Positions 8,121 through 16,065 of a stretch of 21,279 bases of DNA are shown here, in pieces; within the stretch, counting starts at the first letter, position 1, and each line of letters opens with the position of its first letter. A program made the translations under genes and the position numbers. The DNA is from an uncultured Pseudomonadota bacterium (GTDB taxonomy: Bacteria > Pseudomonadota > Gammaproteobacteria > Burkholderiales > SG8-39). The DNA lies in the NCBI GenBank assembly GCA_903909415.1, contig CAIVVS010000174.1, positions 1-21,279 on the forward strand. Direction: 5' to 3'. A model generated the notes under the pieces. The model ran no database searches, had not been told where the DNA came from, and saw nothing but the letters and a program-made list of their open reading frames with translations.

Positions 8121-9328
8121 CGCGTCACCCCGGCCAGCCATGCGTCGCGCAGGTCCGCCTGTCCGCGCCAGCGGCGCCATGCCGGGCGCAGGGCGAATCC
8201 GCCGCCCGCGGCCAGCACCAGTCCGGCGATCCACGCGATCGCCGGCACGCCGCCGTCCAGGGCCAGTCCGTAGGCGGATTCGACCAACCCGACCACACCC
8301 GCGACCAGCGGCAGCACGGCGGCGGCGAGCAGGGCCCAGGCGAGCAGCTGGCTGCGCGCGGGGCCGGCGCGCACGCGGCGCAGGTTCGCATGCAGCAGGC
8401 CGGCCAGTCCCTGCGGCGCGTGCAGCACGGTGAGCATGAACAGCAGCCCGAGGTAGAACAGCCAGGCCTTGGATGCGCCGCCGACCACGCCCACCATCAG
8501 CACGTACACGGCGGCGCCCAGCACCGGGCCGAAGAAATGGCGCGTCCCGCCTATGAACACCGCCATCAGGATGGCGCCGGACTGCGCGCTGCCCAGGCTC
8601 TCGGCGGTGACGATCTCGAAGTTCAGCGCCGACAAGGCCCCGCCGATGCCGGCGAAGAAGCCGGCCGCGACCATCACCATCCATCGCACCCGGCGCGGGT
8701 CGTAGCCGATGAAGCGCGCGCGCTCCTCGTTGTCGCGCACCGCGCTCGCGATCGCGCCCAGCGGCGTGCGGGTGAAGGCGTGCATGGCCAGCGCCGAGGC
8801 GAATAGCCAGGCCGCGATCAGCCAGTAGACCTGGATCGCCGGCCCGAACGTCAGTCCGGCCAGCGCCGGACCCGCGGCGCGGTCGGCGCTGAGGCCGCCC
8901 TCGCCGCCGAACCAACCGGGCAGCATCTGCGAGCCGGTGGCGACCAGTTCGCCCAATGCCAGCGAGATCATCGCGAAGCCCAGTCCCCCGCGGCGCGTGT
9001 TCAGCCAGCCGAGCAGCATCGCCGCCGCCATGCCGGCCAGCCCCCCGGCGAGCGGCAGCAGCGCCACCGGGAACCACAGGCCCTGGCCGATGCGCGCCAG
9101 CAGGTGGATGGCCGCATAGGCGCCCAGCCCGGCATACACCGCATGGCCGAAGGACAGCATGCCCGCCTGCCCGAGCATCAGGTTGTAGGACAGCGCGACA
9201 ATGGCGAAGGTGCCGGTGAGCGACAGCAGCGAGATCGCATGGCTGCCCGGAAACAGCCAGGGCAGCGCCACCAGCACGACGGCGAAGGCGGCCCAGGGGC
9301 GCCAGCCCGCGATGCCCGCGCGGTTCAA
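8117..9328 (-). CDS. livM: LIV-type ABC transporter permease, LivM-like, with C-terminal extension
   Basis: This inner-membrane permease of 403 residues carries the LivM core 'YNLMLGQAGMLSFGHA' (48-62) and the RDNEERARFIGYD loop (198-210) that contacts the ATPases. The start is TTG 9328, which overlaps the livH TGA as TTGA and has GGAGG 5 nt upstream. No ATG gives a sensible N-terminus, and the longer upstream frame lies inside livH. After the conserved core ends near residue 320, about 80 further residues include two apparent membrane segments (about 327-350 and 361-380) and an Arg-rich tail. Many LivM proteins stop near the core's end. The extension could change topology or partner contacts, but this is inference. 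Confidence 0.88.
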   Translation of the reverse strand: MNRAGIAGWRPWAAFAVVLVALPWLFPGSHAISLLSLTGTFAIVALSYNLMLGQAGMLSFGHAVYAGLGAYAAIHLLARIGQGLWFPVALLPLAGGLAGMAAAMLLGWLNTRRGGLGFAMISLALGELVATGSQMLPGWFGGEGGLSADRAAGPALAGLTFGPAIQVYWLIAAWLFASALAMHAFTRTPLGAIASAVRDNEERARFIGYDPRRVRWMVMVAAGFFAGIGGALSALNFEIVTAESLGSAQSGAILMAVFIGGTRHFFGPVLGAAVYVLMVGVVGGASKAWLFYLGLLFMLTVLHAPQGLAGLLHANLRRVRAGPARSQLLAWALLAAAVLPLVAGVVGLVESAYGLALDGGVPAIAWIAGLVLAAGGGFALRPAWRRWRGQADLRDAWLAGVTR

Positions 9329-10248
9329 TCGGTCCTCCGGCCCAGCAGGCCGCGCGGACGCAGCACCAGCACCGCCACCATCAGCAGGTAGGGCACCACC
9401 GGCGCGAGCTGCGAGAGGGTGATGCGCGCCAGTTCCTGCGGCAGCCAGGCCAGGCCCAGCGTCGCGAGCGACACGTCCAGCGCGACGCACAGGGTCTGCG
9501 CCACGCCGATCAGCAGCGATGCGAGGAAGGCGCCGGCGAGCGAGCCCATGCCGCCGACCACCACCACCACGAAGATGATCGGGCCGATGGCCGCCGCCAT
9601 GCCCGGCTCGGTGACGAAGGCCGCGCCGCCCACCACGCCCGCCAGGCCGGCCAGCGCGGTACCGCCGCCGAACACCAGCATGAACACGCGCGGCACGTCA
9701 TGGCCCAGCGCCTCGGCCATCACCGGCTGCCCCAGCGCGGCCTGCACCACCAGTCCCGCGCGGGTGCGGGTGAGCGCGAGCCAGATCGCCAACAGCATCA
9801 GCAGCGCCACGGCCATCATGAAGCCGCGGTACAGCGGGAAGGGGCTGTCGAACAGGGTGAACAGCGTGCCGTCCAGCCCCGCCGGGATGCGGCTGTCCAG
9901 CGGGGCGCGGCCCCACACCAGGTGCACCGCTTCCTCGACCAGGTAGGCGAGGCCGAAGGTGAACAGCAGCTCCGCGCCCTGGCCGTGGCGGTGCACGCGG
10001 CGCAGGCCGAAGCGTTCCACCGCCATGCCGAGCAGCCCGGTGAGCAGGGGCGCGAGCAGCAGCGCCGGCCAGAAGCCGGTCCAGCGCGACAGCGTCCAGC
10101 CGAAATAGGCGCCCAGCATGTAGAAGCTGGCGTGCGCGAAGTTCATCACGCCCATCAGCGAGAACACCATGGTCAGGCCGGCGCCGAGCATGAACAGCAG
10201 CAGTCCGTAGCTCAGGCCGTTCAGCAGCGAGATGGCAAGCAGTTCCAA
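9325..10248 (-). CDS. livH: LIV-type ABC transporter permease, LivH-like
   Basis: The 307-residue inner-membrane permease begins 'ELLAISLLNGLSYGLLLFML' and carries the LivH signature GVMNFAHASFYMLGAY (33-48), with about eight hydrophobic segments. The start is TTG 10248. Reading back from it, an in-frame TAG occurs about 30 bp upstream with no ATG or GTG between, and starting at the next ATG would delete the first membrane helix. No clear Shine-Dalgarno precedes it, so initiation may be weak. It is the first gene of the minus-strand transporter/beta-oxidation cluster. No livK-type binding protein is adjacent, so the system must use one encoded elsewhere or work differently. A palindromic array begins 56 bp upstream. 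Confidence 0.88.
   Translation of the reverse strand: MELLAISLLNGLSYGLLLFMLGAGLTMVFSLMGVMNFAHASFYMLGAYFGWTLSRWTGFWPALLLAPLLTGLLGMAVERFGLRRVHRHGQGAELLFTFGLAYLVEEAVHLVWGRAPLDSRIPAGLDGTLFTLFDSPFPLYRGFMMAVALLMLLAIWLALTRTRAGLVVQAALGQPVMAEALGHDVPRVFMLVFGGGTALAGLAGVVGGAAFVTEPGMAAAIGPIIFVVVVVGGMGSLAGAFLASLLIGVAQTLCVALDVSLATLGLAWLPQELARITLSQLAPVVPYLLMVAVLVLRPRGLLGRRTD
9334..9338 (-). promoter_or_regulatory. Ribosome binding site fixing the TTG start of livM
   Basis: GGAGG on the minus strand ends 5 nt before TTG 9328. Together with the TTGA stop/start overlap it decides the start, which is not an ATG. Confidence 0.7.
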
Positions 10249-10303
10249 ACGGGCGGGCGTCCGGCTGTGTGGGGAGCTGGAAGGCTAGCGCAGTCCGGGC
10301 CGC

Positions 10304-10427
10304 GGTGCCGTGCACCGGCGTGCCACGGTGCCGCGCACCGGCGTATGAAGGTGCCGCGCACCGTCCAACAGGGTGCCGCGCTCCGGTGGCCACGGTGCCG
10401 CCTTGCGCGTCGCAGCACTCCGGTACC
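10304..10427. repeat. Tandem array of 22-23-bp units each containing a 13-bp palindrome
   Basis: Units start at 10304, 10327, 10350, 10372 and 10394, with a degenerate sixth near 10422. The core is GGTGC-NNN-GCACC, a 5-bp inverted repeat around 3 nt. It is perfect in units 1-3, has one mismatch in unit 4 and decays in units 5 and 6. The array fills the centre of the 309-bp divergent region between livH and the acyl-CoA synthetase, which otherwise holds only weak promoter-like sequence. It may be a multi-site operator for a dimeric regulator or a member of an intergenic repeat family. Compare 15968-16025. Confidence 0.75.
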
Positions 10428-10432
10428 GCCGC

Positions 10433-10462
10433 TTGGCCTACATTGGCGGCTTCATCGATACT
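10433..10462 (+). promoter_or_regulatory. Weak candidate promoter for the acyl-CoA synthetase
   Basis: TTGGCC (10433-10438) and GATACT (10457-10462) are separated by 18 bp in the only AT-richer patch of the divergent region, about 95 bp before ATG 10558. Both hexamers are imperfect. The palindromic array lies directly upstream, where a regulator would act on this promoter. Confidence 0.3.
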
Positions 10463-10557
10463 ACCGGGCAGGGTGCGGCACAGTGCCCCCCGATCCGATT
10501 CGACACACCGCGCAACGACCCGCGCACGGGAATGCGCACCAAGGAGGAGTCCTACCC

Positions 10558-12179
<1,622 letters not shown>

Positions 12180-12201
<22 letters not shown>

Positions 12202-12854
12202 TCCGGGGCCTGCGGGTCTAGCTGCCGCGCCGTGCCGACGTACTGGTAGCCGGCGAAGCGCGGCGCGCCGCGCAGGTAGAAACGGGCGACCTGCTGGTCC
12301 CCGAAGCCGGCCTCGGCCAGCAGCGCCGCCGGGTCGCGCGACAGGTGGCAGCCGCCGGCGAACCAGCCCCACAGCGGGTCCACCCGGCGCTGCCAGCCCG
12401 CCACCCCCGCGTCCGGCGCGATGCCATGCTCGCACAGCAGCACCGGCGCGCCGGGCTTGAGCACGCGCCGGATCTCGCGCAGCGCCGGCAACGGCTCGGG
12501 GATGCTGCACAGGGTCCAGGTGAGCACCGCGCAGTCGGCGCTGGCATCGGCCATCGGGATGCTGGCCGCGCCGGTGCAATGCAATTCCACCGGGAAGCCC
12601 AGGGCTGCGGCGCGCGGCCGCGCCAGCGCGAGCAGCTCGGCCGACGGGTCCACGCCCACCAGCCGCGTGAGCTTGGTGGCGTCGTACAGCGGCAGGTTCA
12701 GGCCCGAGCCGATGCCGGGCTCCACCACCACGCCGCGCGCCAGCGGCAGCAGCTTCGCGCGCTGCTCGCGCGCCAGGCCCATGCCGCAGGCGATGTCGAT
12801 CAGCCGCGGGAGGATGTACCGGTCGTAGAGGTTGCTGGATGCGGGGCCGCTCAT
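12180..12854 (-). CDS. Class I SAM-dependent methyltransferase
   Basis: The 224-residue protein has SAM motif I VVVEPGIGSG (42-51), acidic residue D69 in VGVDPS, TGAASIPMADAS (94-105) and a post-motif ALREIRRVLKPGAPVLL (124-140). The order and the 'EPGIGSGLNLPLY' wording resemble METTL7/phospholipid-methyltransferase-like and UbiE-like proteins. The acceptor is unknown. It starts at ATG 12854, 35 bp from the divergent crotonase start, and its last 22 nt overlap the end of the acyl-CoA synthetase on the opposite strand. No strong Shine-Dalgarno is visible. It is not closely similar to the other methyltransferase at 3712-4353; the motif I sequences differ. Confidence 0.8.
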
Positions 12855-12865
12855 GGAGCGATGAC

Positions 12866-12871
12866 TATAAT
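12866..12871 (+). promoter_or_regulatory. Perfect TATAAT in a 35-bp divergent gap
   Basis: TATAAT matches the sigma-70 -10 consensus exactly, but no -35 lies 16-18 bp upstream. The expected transcript would begin near 12878, inside the crotonase ribosome site (GAAGGAGG, 12876-12883). On the minus strand the overlapping TATAGT could serve the methyltransferase, giving an almost leaderless mRNA. Confidence 0.35.
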
Positions 12872-12889
12872 CCCCGAAGGAGGAACGCC

Positions 12890-13657
12890 ATGGACCAGAT
12901 ACAGACCGAGCGCACAGACGGCATCCTGCGCATCGGCTTCAACCGCCCCGAGAAGAAGAACGCGCTGACCGCCGGCATGTACGCCGCGCTGGCCGACGCC
13001 ATCGAGGCCGGCGTGGCCGACGCCTCGGTGCGGGTGATCCTGTTCCACGGCAAGCCGGAGGTGTACACCAGCGGCAACGACCTGGCCGACTTCCTCGCCA
13101 ACCCGCCCACCGGCATGGACGCGCCGGTGTTCCGCTTCCTGGGCGCGATCAGCCGCTGCGACAAGCCGGTGGTCGCGGCGGTGGCCGGCGCGGCCGTGGG
13201 CATCGGCACCACCATGCTGCTGCATTGCGACCTGGTCTATGCGGAACCGGCGGCGAAGTTCGCGCTGCCCTTCGTGAACCTCGGGCTGGTGCCGGAGGCC
13301 GGGTCCTCGCTGCTGCTGCCGATGCTCACCGGCCACCAGCGCGCCGCGCGCCTGCTGATGCTGGGCGAACCCTTCGACGCGGCGCTCGCGAAAGAGGTGG
13401 GTTTCGTCACCGAGGTGGTGCCGGCCGAAGGCCTGATGGCGCACGCGCTGGCGGCTGCCGCCAAGCTCGCCGCCAAGCCGCCGGGCGCGCTGCGCCAGAC
13501 CAAGGCCCTGATGAAGGCCCCGAATGCGGCGGCAGTCGCCAAGGCGATCGCGGACGAGGCGGTGATCTTCGGCCGGTGCCTCGCGTCGCCCGAGGCCAAG
13601 GAAGCGTTCAGCGCCTTCCTCGAAAAGCGGAAGCCGGATTTCTCGAAGTTCGGCTGA
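12890..13657 (+). CDS. Crotonase-family enoyl-CoA hydratase/isomerase, probably isomerase-type
   Basis: The 255-residue crotonase has the oxyanion-hole segments YTSGNDLADF (59-68) and AAVGIGTTML (101-110). The first hydratase glutamate position is occupied by threonine (GIGTT, where hydratases have GGGxE). The second acidic site is kept as E136 in GLVPEAGSS, the position of the catalytic glutamate in delta3,delta2-enoyl-CoA isomerases. An isomerase, moving double bonds so that unsaturated acyl-CoAs can enter beta-oxidation, is therefore more likely than a hydratase. ATG 12890 follows GAAGGAGG at 12876-12883. The gene stands alone on the plus strand between a divergent methyltransferase and the convergent MaoC gene. 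Confidence 0.88.
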   Translation: MDQIQTERTDGILRIGFNRPEKKNALTAGMYAALADAIEAGVADASVRVILFHGKPEVYTSGNDLADFLANPPTGMDAPVFRFLGAISRCDKPVVAAVAGAAVGIGTTMLLHCDLVYAEPAAKFALPFVNLGLVPEAGSSLLLPMLTGHQRAARLLMLGEPFDAALAKEVGFVTEVVPAEGLMAHALAAAAKLAAKPPGALRQTKALMKAPNAAAVAKAIADEAVIFGRCLASPEAKEAFSAFLEKRKPDFSKFG

Positions 13658-13697
13658 CGCCTAGGTTCGCCCAGGTTCGCCCAGGTTCGCCTAGGCC
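13658..13697. repeat. Exact 10-bp tandem repeat between convergent genes
   Basis: The unit CGCCYAGGTT is repeated at 13658, 13668, 13678 and 13688; the last copy ends in CC instead of TT. It begins the base after the crotonase stop and runs into the last codons and TAG stop of the MaoC gene. The outer copies contain CCTAGG palindromes. It is a microsatellite-like array of 3.8 units and could expand or contract without hitting the crotonase frame. Confidence 0.8.
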
Positions 13698-14152
13698 GGC
13701 TTGCGACGCACCATCACCTGGTGCTCGCCTTCCAGCAGCAGTTCATGCCGCTGGTTGTACAGCCGGAAGGCCAGCCGCAGGATGCCGCGCGCCTCGCCCT
13801 TGGGTTCCACGCCCGCGACCTCGAACTCCGGATGCAGGGTGTCGCCGGCAATCGCCGCGCGCTTGAAGCGCACCGTGCTGCCGGCCATGGCGACAATCGA
13901 CTCGTGCATGCGCTGGACCATGGGCGTGGCGCCGAGCGCGCAGGTCGCCAGCAGGTGCAGGCCGTGGGCCGCCGCACCGGGCAGGCCGCGCGCCTGCGCG
14001 TAGGCGTCGTCGAAGTGGATCGCCTGCCGGTCGCCGGTGATCATCGAGAAATACTCGAAGTCCTGGCGCGTCAGCGGGCGCGGCTCGCCGGCGAAGGTCT
14101 CGCCGACGGTGAAGTCGTCCAGCCAGCGCTGGTCGCCTGCGCCGGCGCTCAT
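13691..14152 (-). CDS. MaoC-like hotdog dehydratase
   Basis: The 153-residue protein is a single-hotdog MaoC/(R)-hydratase-type protein. The hydratase segment TGDRQAIHFDDAYA (39-52) supplies the Asp/His pair (D41, H46), and GAAAHGLHLLA resembles the conserved 'xAHGM' helix. Such enzymes hydrate 2-enoyl-CoA to the (R)-3-hydroxy form or act on mesaconyl/methylfumaryl-type CoA esters. The exact substrate is unknown. ATG 14152 overlaps the RidA-like stop as ATGA (14149-14152), so the two are translationally coupled, and 'SAGAGDQRWLDDFTVGETF' is a normal N-terminus. The stop codon lies inside the 10-bp tandem repeat at 13658-13697. Confidence 0.88.
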   Translation of the reverse strand: MSAGAGDQRWLDDFTVGETFAGEPRPLTRQDFEYFSMITGDRQAIHFDDAYAQARGLPGAAAHGLHLLATCALGATPMVQRMHESIVAMAGSTVRFKRAAIAGDTLHPEFEVAGVEPKGEARGILRLAFRLYNQRHELLLEGEHQVMVRRKPA

Positions 14153-14565
14153 TTGGGGATGGCCGCGATCGCGTCGATCTCGATCAGCGCGCCCTTGCGC
14201 AGCAGGCCCGCGACGATCACGCCGGTGGCGGCGGGGAACGGGTCCTTGAAGTACTTGCGGCGGATCTCGGCGGTGCCGGCGTAACCGGTCGGGTCCACGA
14301 TGAACTCGCGCGTGGACACCACGTCGGCGAAGGTGCAGCCGGCGGCGGTGAGGATCTCGCCGAAGCGCGACAGGATCACGTCGGTCTGCGCCACGATGTC
14401 GCCCGGGTGCATGATGCCGCCGCCCGCGGCGCTGGCCGTGAGGCCGGTGAAGAACAGGAAGCCGTCACGCGCGATCGCCGGCGCATAGGTGTACTTGGCG
14501 AAGTGGTTCCAGCCGGGGTTGATGCCCACATTCTTGCCGGTGGATGCCGCGTAGATCGGGTTCAT
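14149..14565 (-). CDS. RidA/YjgF/UK114-family protein lacking the canonical arginine
   Basis: The 138-residue protein has the RidA fold signature: an early 'FLFFTGLTA' strand (36-44), GDIVAQTDVILSRFGEILTAAG (55-76), a VSTREFI segment (83-89) and the C-terminal GALIEIDAIAA (125-135). RidA deaminates 2-aminoacrylate and related imines. In E. coli RidA the substrate carboxylate is held by an arginine in 'VARLP'; here that position reads VAGLL, so it is probably another Rid subfamily with different or unknown activity. ATG 14565 has AGGAG 8 nt upstream. It is coupled to the MaoC gene downstream by ATGA, suggesting a shared catabolic pathway. It starts 109 bp after the monooxygenase stop. Confidence 0.88.
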   Translation of the reverse strand: MNPIYAASTGKNVGINPGWNHFAKYTYAPAIARDGFLFFTGLTASAAGGGIMHPGDIVAQTDVILSRFGEILTAAGCTFADVVSTREFIVDPTGYAGTAEIRRKYFKDPFPAATGVIVAGLLRKGALIEIDAIAAIPK

Positions 14566-14601
14566 GGTCGGTGCTCCTGTCGGACGGTCCGGGGTACGGT
14601 G

Positions 14602-14617
14602 CGGGCAAAAATGCCCG
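14602..14617. promoter_or_regulatory. Inverted repeat upstream of the RidA-like gene
   Basis: CGGGCA-AAAA-TGCCCG is a perfect 6-bp inverted repeat, followed on the plus strand by AAAA. It lies about 40 bp before ATG 14565, next to the AT-rich stretch 14631-14657. It may be an operator in the RidA/MaoC leader. As a terminator for the monooxygenase it would be misplaced, since that gene reads on the same strand and ends further upstream in the transcript, at 14675. I see no confident -10/-35 pair here. Confidence 0.4.
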
Positions 14618-14674
14618 AAAATGACCTAAGTGTCTGATTTAATTGAATAAATAGTTACGCGAGGCCCGTTGCAG

Positions 14675-15700
14675 TCATGCAAGCCCGAAGGTCCGCGCCA
14701 CCAGCTCATACGACTTGCGCCGCGACGCGTAGTCGCTGGTGATGCACAGCACCAGCAGCTCGTCGGCCTGGAAGTCCTCGGCGAGCTTGAGCAGCTTGTC
14801 CTTCACCATCGCCGGGTCGCCGTGGATCAGGCGCGCGCGCTGCTGCTCGATGTAGAGCCGCTCGCGGTCGGTGTACTTGTGCGCCTCGGCTTCGGCCTGG
14901 TTGGGCACCGGATGGTCCACGCCGTAGGCCATGTGCAGCCGGCGCAGGTCCACCGAGCGTGCCAGGCGCTCGGCCTCGTCGAAGGTGTCGGCGCAGATCA
15001 CGAAGCAGCACACCGCCGTAGCCGGCTTGGGCTCGCGCGCCGAGGGACGGTACTGCTCGCGGAAGGCGCGGCTCACGCCGTCGCCGCCGTGCGCGTTGAT
15101 GAAGTGCGCGAAGCCGAAGCGCAGGCCCAGCTGCGCGGCCAGCGCCGCCGAGTAGTCCGAGGATCCCAGCAGCCAGACCTCCGGCGCGCCCTCATCCTCC
15201 GTGGCCGAGGGCATGGCCTTCACCTTCGCAAAGGCATGGCTCGCAGGCAGTGAATTGTCCAGGTAGCCGACCAGGTCCATCACCTGCTCGGGGAAGCGGT
15301 CCGCGCCGCCGTAGCCGCGGCCCGAGGGGCCGTCGGACATCGCGGCGGCGGTGCGCTGGTCGCCGCCGGGCGCGCGGCCGATGCCGAGGTCGATTCGGCC
15401 GGGGAACAGCGCCTCCAGCATGCGGAACTGCTCGGCCACCTTGAGCGGCGAGTAGTAGGGCAGCAGCACGCCGCCGGTGCCCACGCGGATGCGCGAGGTG
15501 ACGCTGGCCACGCGGGTGAGCAGGATCTCCGGGCAGGGGTCGGCCAGCGCCGAGATCGCGTGGTGCTCGGCCATCCAGTAGCGCGAGTAGCCCATCTGCT
15601 CGGTGAGTTGCGCGAGCTCGACGGTTTCCTGCACGGCCTGCCGCGGGGTGAAGCCGGAAATGATGGGCGACTGGTCCAGCACGCCCAGGCGCAGGCTCAT
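14675..15700 (-). CDS. LLM-class (luciferase-like) flavin-dependent oxidoreductase
   Basis: The 341-residue TIM-barrel protein matches the bacterial luciferase-like family, the single-chain type resembling YhbW. Markers are LDQSPI near the N-terminus, EQMGYSRYWMAEHHAIS (34-50), GTGGVLLPYYSPLKVAEQF (74-92) and GRIDLGIGRAPGGD (101-114). These enzymes use reduced FMN or F420; in a betaproteobacterium FMN is expected. No flavin reductase partner is next to it. ATG 15700 gives the standard family start but has only a weak purine run upstream. It lies 25 bp after the small membrane-protein gene, so the two likely form an operon. The substrate cannot be inferred. Confidence 0.9.
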   Translation of the reverse strand: MSLRLGVLDQSPIISGFTPRQAVQETVELAQLTEQMGYSRYWMAEHHAISALADPCPEILLTRVASVTSRIRVGTGGVLLPYYSPLKVAEQFRMLEALFPGRIDLGIGRAPGGDQRTAAAMSDGPSGRGYGGADRFPEQVMDLVGYLDNSLPASHAFAKVKAMPSATEDEGAPEVWLLGSSDYSAALAAQLGLRFGFAHFINAHGGDGVSRAFREQYRPSAREPKPATAVCCFVICADTFDEAERLARSVDLRRLHMAYGVDHPVPNQAEAEAHKYTDRERLYIEQQRARLIHGDPAMVKDKLLKLAEDFQADELLVLCITSDYASRRKSYELVARTFGLA

Positions 15701-15725
15701 CGCCGCGCCCCGTTCGTCACACCCA

Positions 15726-15920
15726 TCAGGAGATGCCTTCCGCTGCCCAGATCAGCGCCATCACCAGGCCGGTCGCGCCCAGCACCAGCCAGATCGTGCC
15801 CAGGACGCGCTTCTTGTCCGTGGGGGAGATGCCGCCCTTCTGCTTCTTGGAAGAGATGCTCCAGTCGATCACCATCAGCAGGATGCCGATACCGAAGACG
15901 ATGCCGCCCCATTTCCACAT
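15726..15920 (-). CDS. Small two-helix membrane protein of unknown function
   Basis: The 64-residue protein has two predicted membrane segments, about residues 3-20 (GGIVFGIGILLMVIDW) and 41-61 (LGTIWLVLGATGLVMALIW), separated by a Lys-rich loop (SKKQKGG...DKKR). Following the positive-inside rule, both ends would lie in the periplasm. ATG 15920 has GGAG about 8 nt upstream, and a TAGAAT -10 candidate lies about 35 bp upstream. It precedes the monooxygenase gene by 25 bp. I do not recognise the family. Coding is supported by the ribosome site, hydrophobic pattern and operon position. Confidence 0.65.
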   Translation of the reverse strand: MWKWGGIVFGIGILLMVIDWSISSKKQKGGISPTDKKRVLGTIWLVLGATGLVMALIWAAEGIS

Positions 15921-15952
15921 GGTGATTCTCCGTTGAGGGTTGCAGAACGGCG

Positions 15953-15958
15953 ATTCTA
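15953..15958 (-). promoter_or_regulatory. Candidate -10 element for the small protein/monooxygenase operon
   Basis: TAGAAT on the minus strand (5 of 6) would give a leader of roughly 25 nt before ATG 15920. No TTGACA-like -35 is present: the expected position (about 15976-15981) falls at the end of the first palindrome of the array at 15968-16025. Confidence 0.4.
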
Positions 15959-15967
15959 GCGGAGTGC

Positions 15968-16025
15968 GGGGCGCAGCCCCGGTGAGGTGGGGGCGCAGCC
16001 CCGGTGAGGTGGAGGGCGCAGCCCC
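15968..16025. repeat. Second tandem array of 22-23-bp palindrome-bearing units
   Basis: GGGGC-GCA-GCCCC occurs at 15968-15980 and 15990-16002, and as AGGGC-GCA-GCCCC at 16013-16025. Copies are separated by GGTGAGGTG(G). Each is a 5-bp inverted repeat around 3 nt, with starts 22 and 23 bp apart. It lies between the ubiD-like stop (16066) and the small-protein gene. It could help terminate the Bug/UbiD transcript or act on the adjacent promoter. Architecture and period match the array at 10304-10427. Confidence 0.8.
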
Positions 16026-16065
16026 GGGGCGCCATGCGTCCGGGGTTCCCGACGCAGACCTGGCC

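Noticed and set aside
10304..10427. The palindromic array as a CRISPR
   Set aside because: Units are 22-23 bp with only 9-10 bp between palindromes, linkers are partly similar, and no cas genes are present.
9700..10557. N-terminal extension of the acyl-CoA synthetase frame
   Set aside because: The extra residues are low-complexity, cross the livH gene antisense and the palindromic array, and AAGGAGGAG before ATG 10558 fixes the start.
15968..16025. The second array as a CRISPR or as coding sequence
   Set aside because: There are only three copies, spacers are identical rather than unique, and it lies outside any supported gene.
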